A stretch of DNA of 64,000 nt from Pedobacter sp. MR2016-24. GTDB lineage: Bacteria > Bacteroidota > Bacteroidia > Sphingobacteriales > Sphingobacteriaceae. The position numbers and the translations under genes were made by a program. The notes below the pieces were generated by a model. That model did no database searches. It worked only from the letters and a program-made list of their open reading frames with translations, and was not told the origin of the DNA. Location of the stretch: assembly GCF_026239655.1 (NCBI RefSeq), contig NZ_JAPIVO010000001.1, positions 744,001 through 808,000 of the forward strand, written 5' to 3'. This document shows, piece by piece, positions 41,056-49,544 of this stretch (within the stretch, counting starts at the first letter, position 1; each line of letters starts with the position of its first letter).

Positions 41056-43455
41056 ATGAAGATATCATACAACTGGCTTAAACAATTCATACAGACAACA
41101 CATACACCACAGGAACTTTCACTGATCTTGACAGACATTGGTCTGGAAGTAGAAAGCCTGGAAAAAGTACAGCCTGTTGTAGGTGGTTTGGAGGGATTGG
41201 TAATCGGGGAAGTATTGAGTTGCGTACAGCATTCCAATGCTGATCGTTTGCGGGTTACTACTGTAAATGTTGGTGGTGCTGAGGCAGTACAGATTGTATG
41301 CGGGGCACCAAATGTGGCAGCGGGACAAAAAGTCGTGGTAGCTACGGTGGGCACTACAGTTTATCCTAATGAAGGTGAGCCTTTCAAAATCAAGAAATCT
41401 AATATCAGAGGTGAAGCTTCTGAGGGAATGATCTGTGCGGAAGATGAGATCGGTTTAGGCGGGTCGCATGCAGGTATCATGGTACTGGATGAAAATGCTG
41501 TAGTGGGTTTACCTGCAAAAGCATATTTCAAAATGGAAGATGATTACCTTTTTGAAATTGGCTTAACCCCAAACAGGGCAGATGCAGCATCCCACCTGGG
41601 GGTGGCAAGAGATCTGGCTGCATTTCTGAGAATACCTTTGCAGATGCCTGATGTATCTGCTTTCAGTACAGCAAATGAAAGTCTTAAAATTGAAGTTGAA
41701 GTTTTGGATACAGTTGCTTGTCCACGATACAGCAGTGTATCGATCAGTGGGGTAACGGTTAAAACTTCACCGGACTGGCTGCAGGATAAATTAAAAGTAA
41801 TCGGCATTCGTCCGATTAATAATATAGTAGACATTACCAATTACGTACTGCATGATCTTGGTCAGCCCTTACATGCATTTGATGCAGATGAGATCAGGGG
41901 TAAGAAGATCATCGTTAAAAAAGTTGCTGAGGGAACGCCTTTCGTCACCCTTGATGGTGTAGAGCGCAAGCTTTCTGCAGAAGATCTGATGATCTGTGAT
42001 GCAGAGCAGCCGATTACCATAGCAGGTGTATACGGCGGCAAGAATTCTGGTGTAAGTGAAAAAACAACCAATATCTTTTTAGAGAGTGCTTATTTCAATG
42101 CTGTTTCAGTACGTAAAACAGCGAAAAGACATACACTTAAAACTGATGCTTCTTTCCGTTATGAACGTGGCACTGATCCGGAGATTACAGTATATGCATT
42201 ACAGCGTGCAGCCCTACTGATCCAGGAACTGGGCGGCGGAGAAATTTCTTCTGTAGTTTCTGATATTTATCCGGAGCCGGTTGCTCCTTTTGAGGTAGAA
42301 GTAAGTTATAAAAACATAAATAAACTAATCGGTGCAAATATTCCTGATGAGGAGATTAAAGCGATCATTACTTCTTTAGGGATAAACGTAGCCGCAGAAA
42401 CTGAAGAGGGGCTTTCTCTGCGCGTGCCTACTTTCAAGGTAGACGTAACCCGGGAATGTGATGTTACCGAAGAGGTATTGAGAATTTACGGTTATAATAA
42501 TATTGAGATCCCGACTAAAGTAAATGCTTCACTGGCATTTACAGCAAAACCTGATAAGGAGCAAACGCAGCATGTAATTGCTGATATGCTTACTGCAAAT
42601 GGTTTTCTGGAAATCATGTGTAACTCTTTAACTAAAAGTGCTTATTCTAAAAATCCTGAAGAAGCGGTTCATTTGTTGAATCCCCTGAGTCTGGATCTGA
42701 ATGTAATGCGCCAGAGTTTATTAATGCCGGTACTGGAAAGCGTTGCTTATAACCAGAACAGGAAAAATGGTAATGTTAAGTTTTATGAGTTTGGTAAAAC
42801 TTATCATTTGATCAATGAAAAATATATTGAGCGTCCGCGTTTGATTATTGTGCTTGCTGGTGCTGATGCAACGGAACAATGGAACCAGAAAGCTTCGCCT
42901 GTAAGTTTCTACAATTTAAAAGCTGCAGTAGATGCGATTATTGGCAGACTGGGTATTGCTAATTACCAGACAGAAGAAGTAAGTGATGAGAACTTTGCAT
43001 TTGGATTGAAGTATTTTAGGGGCCCGCAGCCTATTGTTACTTTTGGTGCGGTAACAGCAGTTGATAAGAAACTGGGTGATGTAGATAAGGATGTTTATTA
43101 TGCTGATTTCGACTGGGCCTTATTATTAGATATCGTCAGGAAGAATAAGATAGTGAATAAAGATATTCCTAAGTATCCTGCGGTAAGGAGAGACCTTTCA
43201 ATGTTAGTTGATACGGACGTAACTTTTGATACGCTTAAAACGATTGCATTCAAGACAGAGAAGAAATTACTGAAGAATGTGCAGGTTTTTGATGTATATG
43301 TAGGTGATAAACTACCGGAGAATAAAAAATCCTACGCCTTAAACTTCACGCTGCAGGATGAGGAACAGACCTTAACGGACAAGCAAATTGATGCGGTTAT
43401 GCAAAAGATTATAACTAATTTAGCGCAAACAGCGAAAGCAGAGATCAGAAAGTAA
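41056..43455 (+). CDS. pheT: Phenylalanyl-tRNA synthetase beta subunit
   Basis: A 799-residue beta chain of the alpha2-beta2 PheRS. Domains in order: a short N-terminal helix (KISYNWLKQFIQTTH), EMAP-like tRNA-binding fold (about 40-150, IVCGAPNVAAGQKVVVATVG), B3/B4 editing domain (about 210-380, NNIVDITNYVLHDLGQPLHAFDAD), B5 domains (about 400-480), catalytic-like core (about 490-680), and the ferredoxin-fold anticodon-binding domain at the end (YPAVRRDLSMLVD, VFDVYVGDKLPENKKSYA). A TATCTTTG at 41027-41034 may be the -7 element. The alpha subunit gene is not in the window. Confidence 0.97.
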   Translation: MKISYNWLKQFIQTTHTPQELSLILTDIGLEVESLEKVQPVVGGLEGLVIGEVLSCVQHSNADRLRVTTVNVGGAEAVQIVCGAPNVAAGQKVVVATVGTTVYPNEGEPFKIKKSNIRGEASEGMICAEDEIGLGGSHAGIMVLDENAVVGLPAKAYFKMEDDYLFEIGLTPNRADAASHLGVARDLAAFLRIPLQMPDVSAFSTANESLKIEVEVLDTVACPRYSSVSISGVTVKTSPDWLQDKLKVIGIRPINNIVDITNYVLHDLGQPLHAFDADEIRGKKIIVKKVAEGTPFVTLDGVERKLSAEDLMICDAEQPITIAGVYGGKNSGVSEKTTNIFLESAYFNAVSVRKTAKRHTLKTDASFRYERGTDPEITVYALQRAALLIQELGGGEISSVVSDIYPEPVAPFEVEVSYKNINKLIGANIPDEEIKAIITSLGINVAAETEEGLSLRVPTFKVDVTRECDVTEEVLRIYGYNNIEIPTKVNASLAFTAKPDKEQTQHVIADMLTANGFLEIMCNSLTKSAYSKNPEEAVHLLNPLSLDLNVMRQSLLMPVLESVAYNQNRKNGNVKFYEFGKTYHLINEKYIERPRLIIVLAGADATEQWNQKASPVSFYNLKAAVDAIIGRLGIANYQTEEVSDENFAFGLKYFRGPQPIVTFGAVTAVDKKLGDVDKDVYYADFDWALLLDIVRKNKIVNKDIPKYPAVRRDLSMLVDTDVTFDTLKTIAFKTEKKLLKNVQVFDVYVGDKLPENKKSYALNFTLQDEEQTLTDKQIDAVMQKIITNLAQTAKAEIRK

Positions 43456-43506
43456 TTTTATTTATTACTTTTAGGGATATTTACAGACACCATCAATTTT
43501 AATAAT

Positions 43507-43797
43507 ATGTCTTCGGTTGCCGAACAGTTAAATTCAGTATTACAGAAAACAGCTCGCTTAATAGAGCTTTGTAATGCTTTGCAGGAAGAAAACGAATTAT
43601 TGAAGCAGGAGAATGCATCTGTTAAGCTGGCCCTGAATGCTGCGAAAAGTAAGAATTCGGATCTTGATGAGAAGATGCGTGTACTTAAACTGGCGAAGAG
43701 TATTGAAGGAACAAGCGAGAAGACACTTGATATAAAGCAAAAAATTAACGATTTTGTGCGTGAAATTGATAAGTGTGTTGTGTTACTTAAGAAATAA
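43507..43797 (+). CDS. ZapB-like coiled-coil protein
   Basis: A 96-residue protein predicted to be one long coiled coil: heptads from LNSVLQKTARLIELCNAL through QEENELLKQENASVKLALNA to the C-terminal helix NDFVREIDKCVVLL. It lies between pheT and zapA, in the order found in other Bacteroidota, and resembles small division-ring coiled coils such as ZapB, although sequence alone cannot prove it. 31 bases separate it from zapA. Confidence 0.75.
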   Translation: MSSVAEQLNSVLQKTARLIELCNALQEENELLKQENASVKLALNAAKSKNSDLDEKMRVLKLAKSIEGTSEKTLDIKQKINDFVREIDKCVVLLKK

Positions 43798-43828
43798 GGG
43801 ATACAAAGAAATGAAACAAAGCTAAGAA

Positions 43829-44119
43829 ATGGGAGAAATCTCGATTAAGATAACTATCTCTGACCGCATTTACCCTTTAAAGGTGAGTATGGAAGAGGAG
43901 GAAATTGTAAGGCGTGCAGCCAAAATTATCAATGAACGTATAAAAGACTATCAGGAAAATTATGCGGTTAGAGATAAACAGGATTTGCTTTCTATGGCTG
44001 TATTGCATTATGCAACAGCAGTGCTCAGAGTAGAAAATAAAGTGCAGGACCAGGATACTGCAGTTGCTGAAAAAGTTGAAGAATTAGATAGTTTACTGAA
44101 CGATTTTTTTACGAGATAA
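43829..44119 (+). CDS. zapA: Cell division protein ZapA
   Basis: A 96-residue ZapA protein, which binds and bundles FtsZ at mid-cell. Marks: EISIKITISDRIYPLKVSME (strand region), EIVRRAAKIINERIKDYQ, DLLSMAVLHYATAVLRVE and a C-terminal coiled coil. Follows the ZapB-like gene and precedes a possible small RNA and rny. Confidence 0.9.
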   Translation: MGEISIKITISDRIYPLKVSMEEEEIVRRAAKIINERIKDYQENYAVRDKQDLLSMAVLHYATAVLRVENKVQDQDTAVAEKVEELDSLLNDFFTR

Positions 44120-44149
44120 AATCGTTACCATAAAAAAGCGAAAGAGATT

Positions 44150-44288
44150 TAACCGTTGTTAAGTTTTAGTTTCATTGTTTATTAAATTTTGGATAGGTTA
44201 GTATTTTCAGGTATAAACAACTGAATGATGACCGGCTTATTCAGAGCTTAACGCAATAAGCTTAAAATTTAGTTGCGGTTTTTTTTGT
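44150..44288 (+). ncRNA. Candidate structured RNA between zapA and rny (6S-like)
   Basis: The ends pair: AACCG at 44151 with CGGTT before an eight-T run, and TAAGTTTTAG with TTAAAATTTA (two G-T pairs). Between them is a large open region, a CTGAAT/ATTCAG hairpin and an AGCTTA/TAAGCT hairpin on the 3' side. A closed stem, large bubble and 3'-side hairpin recall 6S RNA, but I could not match a consensus. A plain terminator with leader is the alternative. Confidence 0.33.
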
Positions 44289-44317
44289 GGTATTGTTAAA
44301 TAAGGATAATTAAACTT

Positions 44318-44354
44318 GCATGAGTCTGCCATCAGACAGGTAAAGAGCTCATGC
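44318..44354 (+). promoter_or_regulatory. Hairpin in the rny leader
   Basis: GCATGAG (44318-44324) pairs with CTCATGC (44348-44354) and encloses a GTCTG/CAGAC hairpin; it ends 24 bases before the rny start and could control rny translation or decay. Confidence 0.4.
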
Positions 44355-44378
44355 AGATTTTTATATATATAAATTGAA

Positions 44379-45941
44379 ATGGAAATAATAGGAACAATTG
44401 GATATGTACTTGCCGGCTTAGTTGTGGGCATATTAGTGGGCAGGTACCTGCTGCGCGACTTGCTGAAAAAGCAGGAGGTTGCTGCACAGAGTAAGGTCAA
44501 AAAAATGTTAAAAGATGCTGAAGCACAGGCAGAGATCATGAAAAAGGATCGTATGCTGGAAGCAAAGGAAAAATTCCTGCAGCTGAAAACTGAACATGAG
44601 CAGGATGTAAATGCGAAAAATAACGTTGTCAATCAGCGCGAAAATGCAATTAAGCAAAAAGAGCAGTCGGTAAATCAGCGTCTGGAAAACATGAACCGTA
44701 AGGAACAGGAACTGGATAATCACAAAAAGAACCTGGAAAAACAAACTGATATCGCTGTTAAAAAACAGGAAGAAGTAGAGCTGCTGAAAAATCAGCATGT
44801 GAAACAATTGGAAACTATCGCCGGGTTAAGTGCAGAAGAAGCAAAAAATCAGCTGGTGGAAAATATGAAACAGGAAGCGAGAACACAGGCAATGATCCAG
44901 GTAAAGGATATTGTTGATGAGGCAAAGCTTACTGCAACTAAAGAGGCAAAAAAAGTTGTTATTCAAACGATACAGCGTACAGCTGTTGAAGCAGCAATTG
45001 AAAATACTGTTTCTATTTTCCATATTGAAAGTGATGAAATTAAGGGCCGTGTAATTGGTCGTGAAGGAAGAAATATCCGTGCATTGGAAGCGGCTACAGG
45101 TATTGAGATTATTGTTGATGATACACCTGAGGCTATTATCTTATCTGGTTTTGACCCGGTAAGAAGAGAGATTGCACGTTTAGCTCTACACCGTTTGGTA
45201 ACTGACGGTCGTATCCACCCTGCACGTATTGAGGAAGTGGTAGCTAAAACTAAAAAACAGATTGAAGACGAGATTGTGGAGATCGGTGAGCGTACAGTGA
45301 TTGACTTGGGTATTCATGGTTTGCACCCTGAGCTGATCAGGATGGTAGGACGTATGCGTTACCGTTCATCATATGGACAGAACTTATTGCATCACTCACG
45401 TGAGGTAGCGAACTTCTGTGCTACAATGGCAGCTGAGTTAGGCTTAAATGCAAAGATGGCCAAACGTGCCGGTCTGTTACATGATATAGGTAAGGTCCCT
45501 GATGACAATCCGGAATTGCCACACGCAATTTTAGGTATGCAGCTGGCAGAAAAATATAAGGAGCACCCTGAGATTTGTAATGCCATCGGAGCCCACCATG
45601 ATGAAATTGAAATGACTTCAATGATCTCACCAATTATTCAGGCCTGTGATGCGATCTCTGGCGCACGTCCGGGAGCAAGACGTGAGGTAGTAGAAAGTTA
45701 TATCAAACGTTTAAAAGAACTGGAAGAGCTGGCCCTTTCGTATCCGGGTGTTGAAAAAACGTTTGCGATACAGGCAGGTAGAGAATTGAGAGTTGTGGTA
45801 GAAAGTGAAAGGGTAACTGATCAGCAGGCTGAATTACTTGCTGCAGATATCTCCAACAGAATCCAGACCGAGATGACTTATCCTGGTCAGATTAAAGTTA
45901 CAGTAATCAGGGAAACCAGATCTGTCGCTTTCGCTAAATAA
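44379..45941 (+). CDS. rny: Ribonuclease Y
   Basis: A 520-residue membrane-anchored endoribonuclease that starts mRNA decay. N-terminal membrane helix (about residues 4-25, [17 protein letters not shown]), a long coiled coil (about 30-200), KH domain with [19 protein letters not shown] (about 224-242), and HD domain with [10 protein letters not shown] and [11 protein letters not shown] (about 370). Full length for the family. Its leader contains a hairpin; in other bacteria rny can regulate itself. Confidence 0.96.
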   Translation: MEIIGTIGYVLAGLVVGILVGRYLLRDLLKKQEVAAQSKVKKMLKDAEAQAEIMKKDRMLEAKEKFLQLKTEHEQDVNAKNNVVNQRENAIKQKEQSVNQRLENMNRKEQELDNHKKNLEKQTDIAVKKQEEVELLKNQHVKQLETIAGLSAEEAKNQLVENMKQEARTQAMIQVKDIVDEAKLTATKEAKKVVIQTIQRTAVEAAIENTVSIFHIESDEIKGRVIGREGRNIRALEAATGIEIIVDDTPEAIILSGFDPVRREIARLALHRLVTDGRIHPARIEEVVAKTKKQIEDEIVEIGERTVIDLGIHGLHPELIRMVGRMRYRSSYGQNLLHHSREVANFCATMAAELGLNAKMAKRAGLLHDIGKVPDDNPELPHAILGMQLAEKYKEHPEICNAIGAHHDEIEMTSMISPIIQACDAISGARPGARREVVESYIKRLKELEELALSYPGVEKTFAIQAGRELRVVVESERVTDQQAELLAADISNRIQTEMTYPGQIKVTVIRETRSVAFAK

Positions 45942-45963
45942 GACCAAAACAAAATATTGTATA

Positions 45964-45996
45964 TAAAGCGGTAGATTATTCTATCGCTTTTTTTTA
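45964..45996 (+). terminator. Terminator after rny
   Basis: Stem GCGGTAGA / TCTATCGC (one G-T pair), four-base loop, then eight T. Confidence 0.85.
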
Positions 45997-46006
45997 TTTT
46001 TATACC

Positions 46007-46531
46007 ATGAAGAATCAAGGGAAGAAAATTGTGAAGGCAGCACCTAAAAGAGAGGTTGATGTGCTGTTTGACAAATACGCAGAGAGTCATCAGCATCCTT
46101 CAAATGAACTGATCCACTGGATTTGTGTGCCGCTCATTGTTTTTAGTTTGCTGGGTCTGATCTGGGCAATCCCCTTTCCTTACCTTGGTTTTTTAGGAAA
46201 GTATAATGGCTTCGTCAACTGGGCATCTTTTGTGATTGCTTTTTCAGGTTATTATTACTACCGGCTTTCTCCTGTTCTCTCTTATATGATGATCCTGCTG
46301 GTCTTCGTGATGGCACTGTTTATTGTGTTACTCGAAAAATGGGCATTTGCTGGCGGACCTGCAGTGTGGCTAGTCTGTGCAGTCATTTTTGTCCTGACCT
46401 GGATAGGTCAGTTCATCGGTCACAAAATTGAGGGAAAGAAGCCTTCATTTTTAGAAGATGTTAAGTTTCTGTTAATCGGCCCAATTTGGTTATTGCATTT
46501 TTTATGCCTTAAAACGGGGCTAAAATATTGA
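46007..46531 (+). CDS. Mpo1-like (DUF962) membrane protein
   Basis: A 174-residue protein of the DUF962/Mpo1 family with four hydrophobic helices. Marks: DVLFDKYAESHQHPSNELIHW near the N-terminus with the conserved histidines, IGQFIGHKIEGKKPSFLED and FLLIGPIWLLHFL. Yeast Mpo1 is a dioxygenase of 2-hydroxy fatty acids; whether the bacterial protein does the same is unknown. The basic N-terminal 15 residues are extra to the core. Confidence 0.88.
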   Translation: MKNQGKKIVKAAPKREVDVLFDKYAESHQHPSNELIHWICVPLIVFSLLGLIWAIPFPYLGFLGKYNGFVNWASFVIAFSGYYYYRLSPVLSYMMILLVFVMALFIVLLEKWAFAGGPAVWLVCAVIFVLTWIGQFIGHKIEGKKPSFLEDVKFLLIGPIWLLHFLCLKTGLKY

Positions 46532-46544
46532 TCCAATGGTCATT

Positions 46545-46603
46545 TAACATTAAGGTAACAGTTGCGTTAAGTAATGGTAACCTGATGCTAACATAGCGCT
46601 AAT
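46545..46603 (+). promoter_or_regulatory. 11-base phased TTAAC array before the TonB receptor
   Basis: TAAC at 46545 and 46556, TTAA at 46567, TAAC at 46578 and 46589, TAAT at 46600: six words, each exactly 11 bases apart, ending just before a TACCTTTG element. Such phasing is typical of tandem sites for PhoB/OmpR-type response regulators. Confidence 0.5.
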
Positions 46604-46613
46604 ATTGTGATAA

Positions 46614-46621
46614 TACCTTTG
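46614..46621 (+). promoter_or_regulatory. -7 element before the TonB receptor
   Basis: TACCTTTG fits TAnnTTTG; no TTTG at the -33 position, where the phased array lies instead, as expected for an activator-dependent promoter. Confidence 0.45.
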
Positions 46622-46644
46622 CCTAAACTCTAATAAAGGCAAAA

Positions 46645-49446
46645 TTGAAATCACAACTACAACTCAAAAAAGCAATAATTACGCTGCTATTCGTAATTAT
46701 AGGCACTGCAGTGTTTGCACAGGGTACCGGTAAGATCTCTGGTACGGTGACTGATCAGAAGACAGGGGAAACACTAATAGGTGTTACTGTAAAAATAGCG
46801 AATACGACTAAAGGTTCATCAACTGATGTTGAAGGAAGATACATTCTTTCTGGCCTTACTCCTGGAAAATACATTATACAGGCATCTTATATTGGTTATT
46901 CAACTAAAAATATTACTGAGGTAGAAGTTAAGGCCACTGGTTCTACTGCTGTTAATATTATCATGAGCGAATCTAATTCACAGGATTTAAATGAGGTAGT
47001 CATTACTTCAAGAGCCAGTCAGGAATCTGTGAATACATTGTATGCCAATCAAAAAGCAAGTTTAAGTATCTCAAGCGGTATCTCGGCTGAATTGATCAGG
47101 AAGAGTCCGGATAGAAATACTTCTGATGTATTGAAAAGGGTGAGTGGTGCAAGTATTCAGGACAATAAATTTATCATTGTACGTGGTTTATCAGACAGAT
47201 ATAACTCAGCCATGTTAAACAATGCAGTGCTTCCAAATACTGAGGTTGATAAAAAAGCATTCTCATTTGATATCTTACCTTCCAATCTGATTGATGCTAT
47301 CGTTGTGAATAAAACAGCATCGGCTGATATTCCTGGTGATTTTTCTGGTGGTGTTGTACAGGTAACAACAAAAGACTTCCCGGATAATAAGTTTTTAAAT
47401 TTTTCTTTAGGTACTTCTTATAATACACAATCTGCTTTTAAAGATTTCCAGAAGGCCTCTGGAAGTAAAAATGGTGCATTTGCTGCTTATAATAAAGACA
47501 GGGATATACCGTCTTCTTTTCCATCAAGAGCAGATTATTTGACCAAACCTATCAGTGAAAGAGTAGCATTATCTAGAACTTTCGCTAATAATTGGGGATA
47601 TGAAGGTGTTAAATCAAAATTAGGGCCTGTATTCCAGGCTAACTATGGCGCAACTAAGAGGTTCAAAGATGATAGTCAGTTTGGAACTGTTTTATCTCTT
47701 TCCTATAGGTATGATGAACGTTTAAGAAAAAGTGATCAAATATCTTATAATGGCGAGGCAATGGGCGATCAGTTTCATGATGAGGTCTACAACTTTAATA
47801 CTAATATAGGTGCACTTGCTAATTTTGCCTATTCATGGGGAAACAATAAGATAGCATTAAAAAATATATACAATAGAGTATTGGAAAATCAATTTACTAC
47901 TCGTGAAGGTATAGATGATTCTCAATCCAAGTTTTTTAGAACTGCAGATTATTTACTACAAAGATCCTTAATCTCTAATCAATTGAGTGGTAATCATCTT
48001 TTGTCAGAAAAAAATAAGATAAAGCTAGATTGGAATCTAAATTTTGCTAATACAGACAGAAAAGAACCTGGTTTTAAAAGGATGGAATATCAGGAAGGAA
48101 GTGATGGTAGATATAGCAGAGCAAGTATTCCTTCATCAGGACAAGCCAGTCCCAATCTAGGTGGTAATTTCTCATCTAAATTAAATGAAAACTTATACGG
48201 TGGATCATTTGATATTACTATACCTGTGCAGTGGTTTGGTGACAAAAATAAGATCAAATTGGGTTATTTTGGTCAATACAGAAAGCGTGACTTTGCAGCA
48301 AGGGTTATTGGTTTTGTAAGAGACGGAAATTTTGATAATTCGCTACTTAATATTCCACAAGGTCAGATTTTTACTTCAGCTAACATCAGAGAAAATGGGT
48401 ATGTGCTGAATGAAATTACAAATGGTACGGATGCTTATGATGCCAATTCGCTTTTGAATGCAGGTTATATAATGTTTGACGGGTATGTTACTGAGAAATT
48501 GAGATTGGGAATAGGTGCAAGATTAGAATCTTATAATCAGAAGTTAAACAGTATGGATAATTCATCTAATGTTTTAAATATAGACACCACTTACACAAAC
48601 CTATTGCCATCAGCCAACTTGATTTATAATCTGACTGATAAGGCTAGTATACGCCTGTCTGGATCGCAGACTGTTGGCCGTGCTGAATTTAGAGAGATTG
48701 CGCCATTTAGTTTTTATGATTTTAATAGAAATGCTACAGTCATTGGTAATCCTAATTTAAAGCAATCGAAAACTACAAATTTAGATTTGGGTTATGCGGT
48801 TTATCCATCTTCGGGCCAAGTTTTCTCAGTATCTGCATTTTATAAAGATTTTGAATTACCTATAGAGCAGACTTTACAAATAGGTACTTCAGGCAGAACA
48901 TTTGGTTATACCAATTCTAAGTCTGCTACTTTATATGGTATTGAGATGGAATTTAGAAGACCACTAGATTTTATTGGGGGAGAATTCAAAAATATTACTT
49001 TTAGTACTAATGCTTCATATATGAAGTCTGAAGTAAATGTGGCGAAGACTATTAACAAAACTGGAAAACGTCCTTTACAAGGTCAGTCACCTTACTTACT
49101 GAATGCAGGTTTGAGTTATGCTTCTAAACAAGAGAATTCGACTGGAGTAAGTCTTTTATTCAACAGAATTGGAAAACGTATCTGGGCAGTAGGTAATGTT
49201 CAGGATCCTGACATTTATGAAAGATCCAGAAACGTACTTGATTTACAATTATCTCAGAAATTCGCTAAGTCAAGAGCGGAAGTAAAATTAAACTATAGTG
49301 ATATTCTTAATAACAAAGCTATTTATTATCAAAAAGTAAAAGGCTCTGATCCTGATGCTAGTTTTGATGAAAAGACTGATAATGTAAATATTTCAGATCG
49401 TTTTGGTTCTACATTTACTCTGACTTTTTCTTACAAAATAAAATAG
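46645..49446 (+). CDS. TonB-dependent receptor with carboxypeptidase-like domain
   Basis: A 933-residue outer-membrane receptor that starts with TTG: no in-frame ATG lies between the upstream stop at 46624 and the plug domain. Signal peptide (residues 1-26, ending AVFAQ), carboxypeptidase-regulatory-like domain (about 30-120, GKISGTVTDQKTGETLIGVT), plug domain (about 130-250, DVLKRVSGASIQDNKFIIVRG in part, NTEVDKKAFSFDILPSNL), and a barrel ending in TFTLTFSYKIK. It is followed by a beta-helical lipoprotein gene, and both have 11-base phased arrays upstream, so they may form one uptake and capture system. The long middle is AT-rich. Ligand unknown; phosphate-linked use is a guess from the array type. 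Confidence 0.9.
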   Translation: MKSQLQLKKAIITLLFVIIGTAVFAQGTGKISGTVTDQKTGETLIGVTVKIANTTKGSSTDVEGRYILSGLTPGKYIIQASYIGYSTKNITEVEVKATGSTAVNIIMSESNSQDLNEVVITSRASQESVNTLYANQKASLSISSGISAELIRKSPDRNTSDVLKRVSGASIQDNKFIIVRGLSDRYNSAMLNNAVLPNTEVDKKAFSFDILPSNLIDAIVVNKTASADIPGDFSGGVVQVTTKDFPDNKFLNFSLGTSYNTQSAFKDFQKASGSKNGAFAAYNKDRDIPSSFPSRADYLTKPISERVALSRTFANNWGYEGVKSKLGPVFQANYGATKRFKDDSQFGTVLSLSYRYDERLRKSDQISYNGEAMGDQFHDEVYNFNTNIGALANFAYSWGNNKIALKNIYNRVLENQFTTREGIDDSQSKFFRTADYLLQRSLISNQLSGNHLLSEKNKIKLDWNLNFANTDRKEPGFKRMEYQEGSDGRYSRASIPSSGQASPNLGGNFSSKLNENLYGGSFDITIPVQWFGDKNKIKLGYFGQYRKRDFAARVIGFVRDGNFDNSLLNIPQGQIFTSANIRENGYVLNEITNGTDAYDANSLLNAGYIMFDGYVTEKLRLGIGARLESYNQKLNSMDNSSNVLNIDTTYTNLLPSANLIYNLTDKASIRLSGSQTVGRAEFREIAPFSFYDFNRNATVIGNPNLKQSKTTNLDLGYAVYPSSGQVFSVSAFYKDFELPIEQTLQIGTSGRTFGYTNSKSATLYGIEMEFRRPLDFIGGEFKNITFSTNASYMKSEVNVAKTINKTGKRPLQGQSPYLLNAGLSYASKQENSTGVSLLFNRIGKRIWAVGNVQDPDIYERSRNVLDLQLSQKFAKSRAEVKLNYSDILNNKAIYYQKVKGSDPDASFDEKTDNVNISDRFGSTFTLTFSYKIK

Positions 49447-49460
49447 CATTCATATTATCT

Positions 49461-49508
49461 TAACACAAAAGCATTGTTTTGTTAATCTGCTTTTAATACT
49501 GTAATAAT
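49461..49508 (+). promoter_or_regulatory. 11-base phased TAAC/TAAT array before the beta-helical lipoprotein
   Basis: TAAC at 49461 and TAAT at 49483, 49494 and 49505, all on one 11-base grid (one position empty). Same kind as the arrays before 46645 and 53275. Confidence 0.4.
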
Positions 49509-49544
49509 ATACCAATTATATTTTTGTATAAACAAATAATAAAG

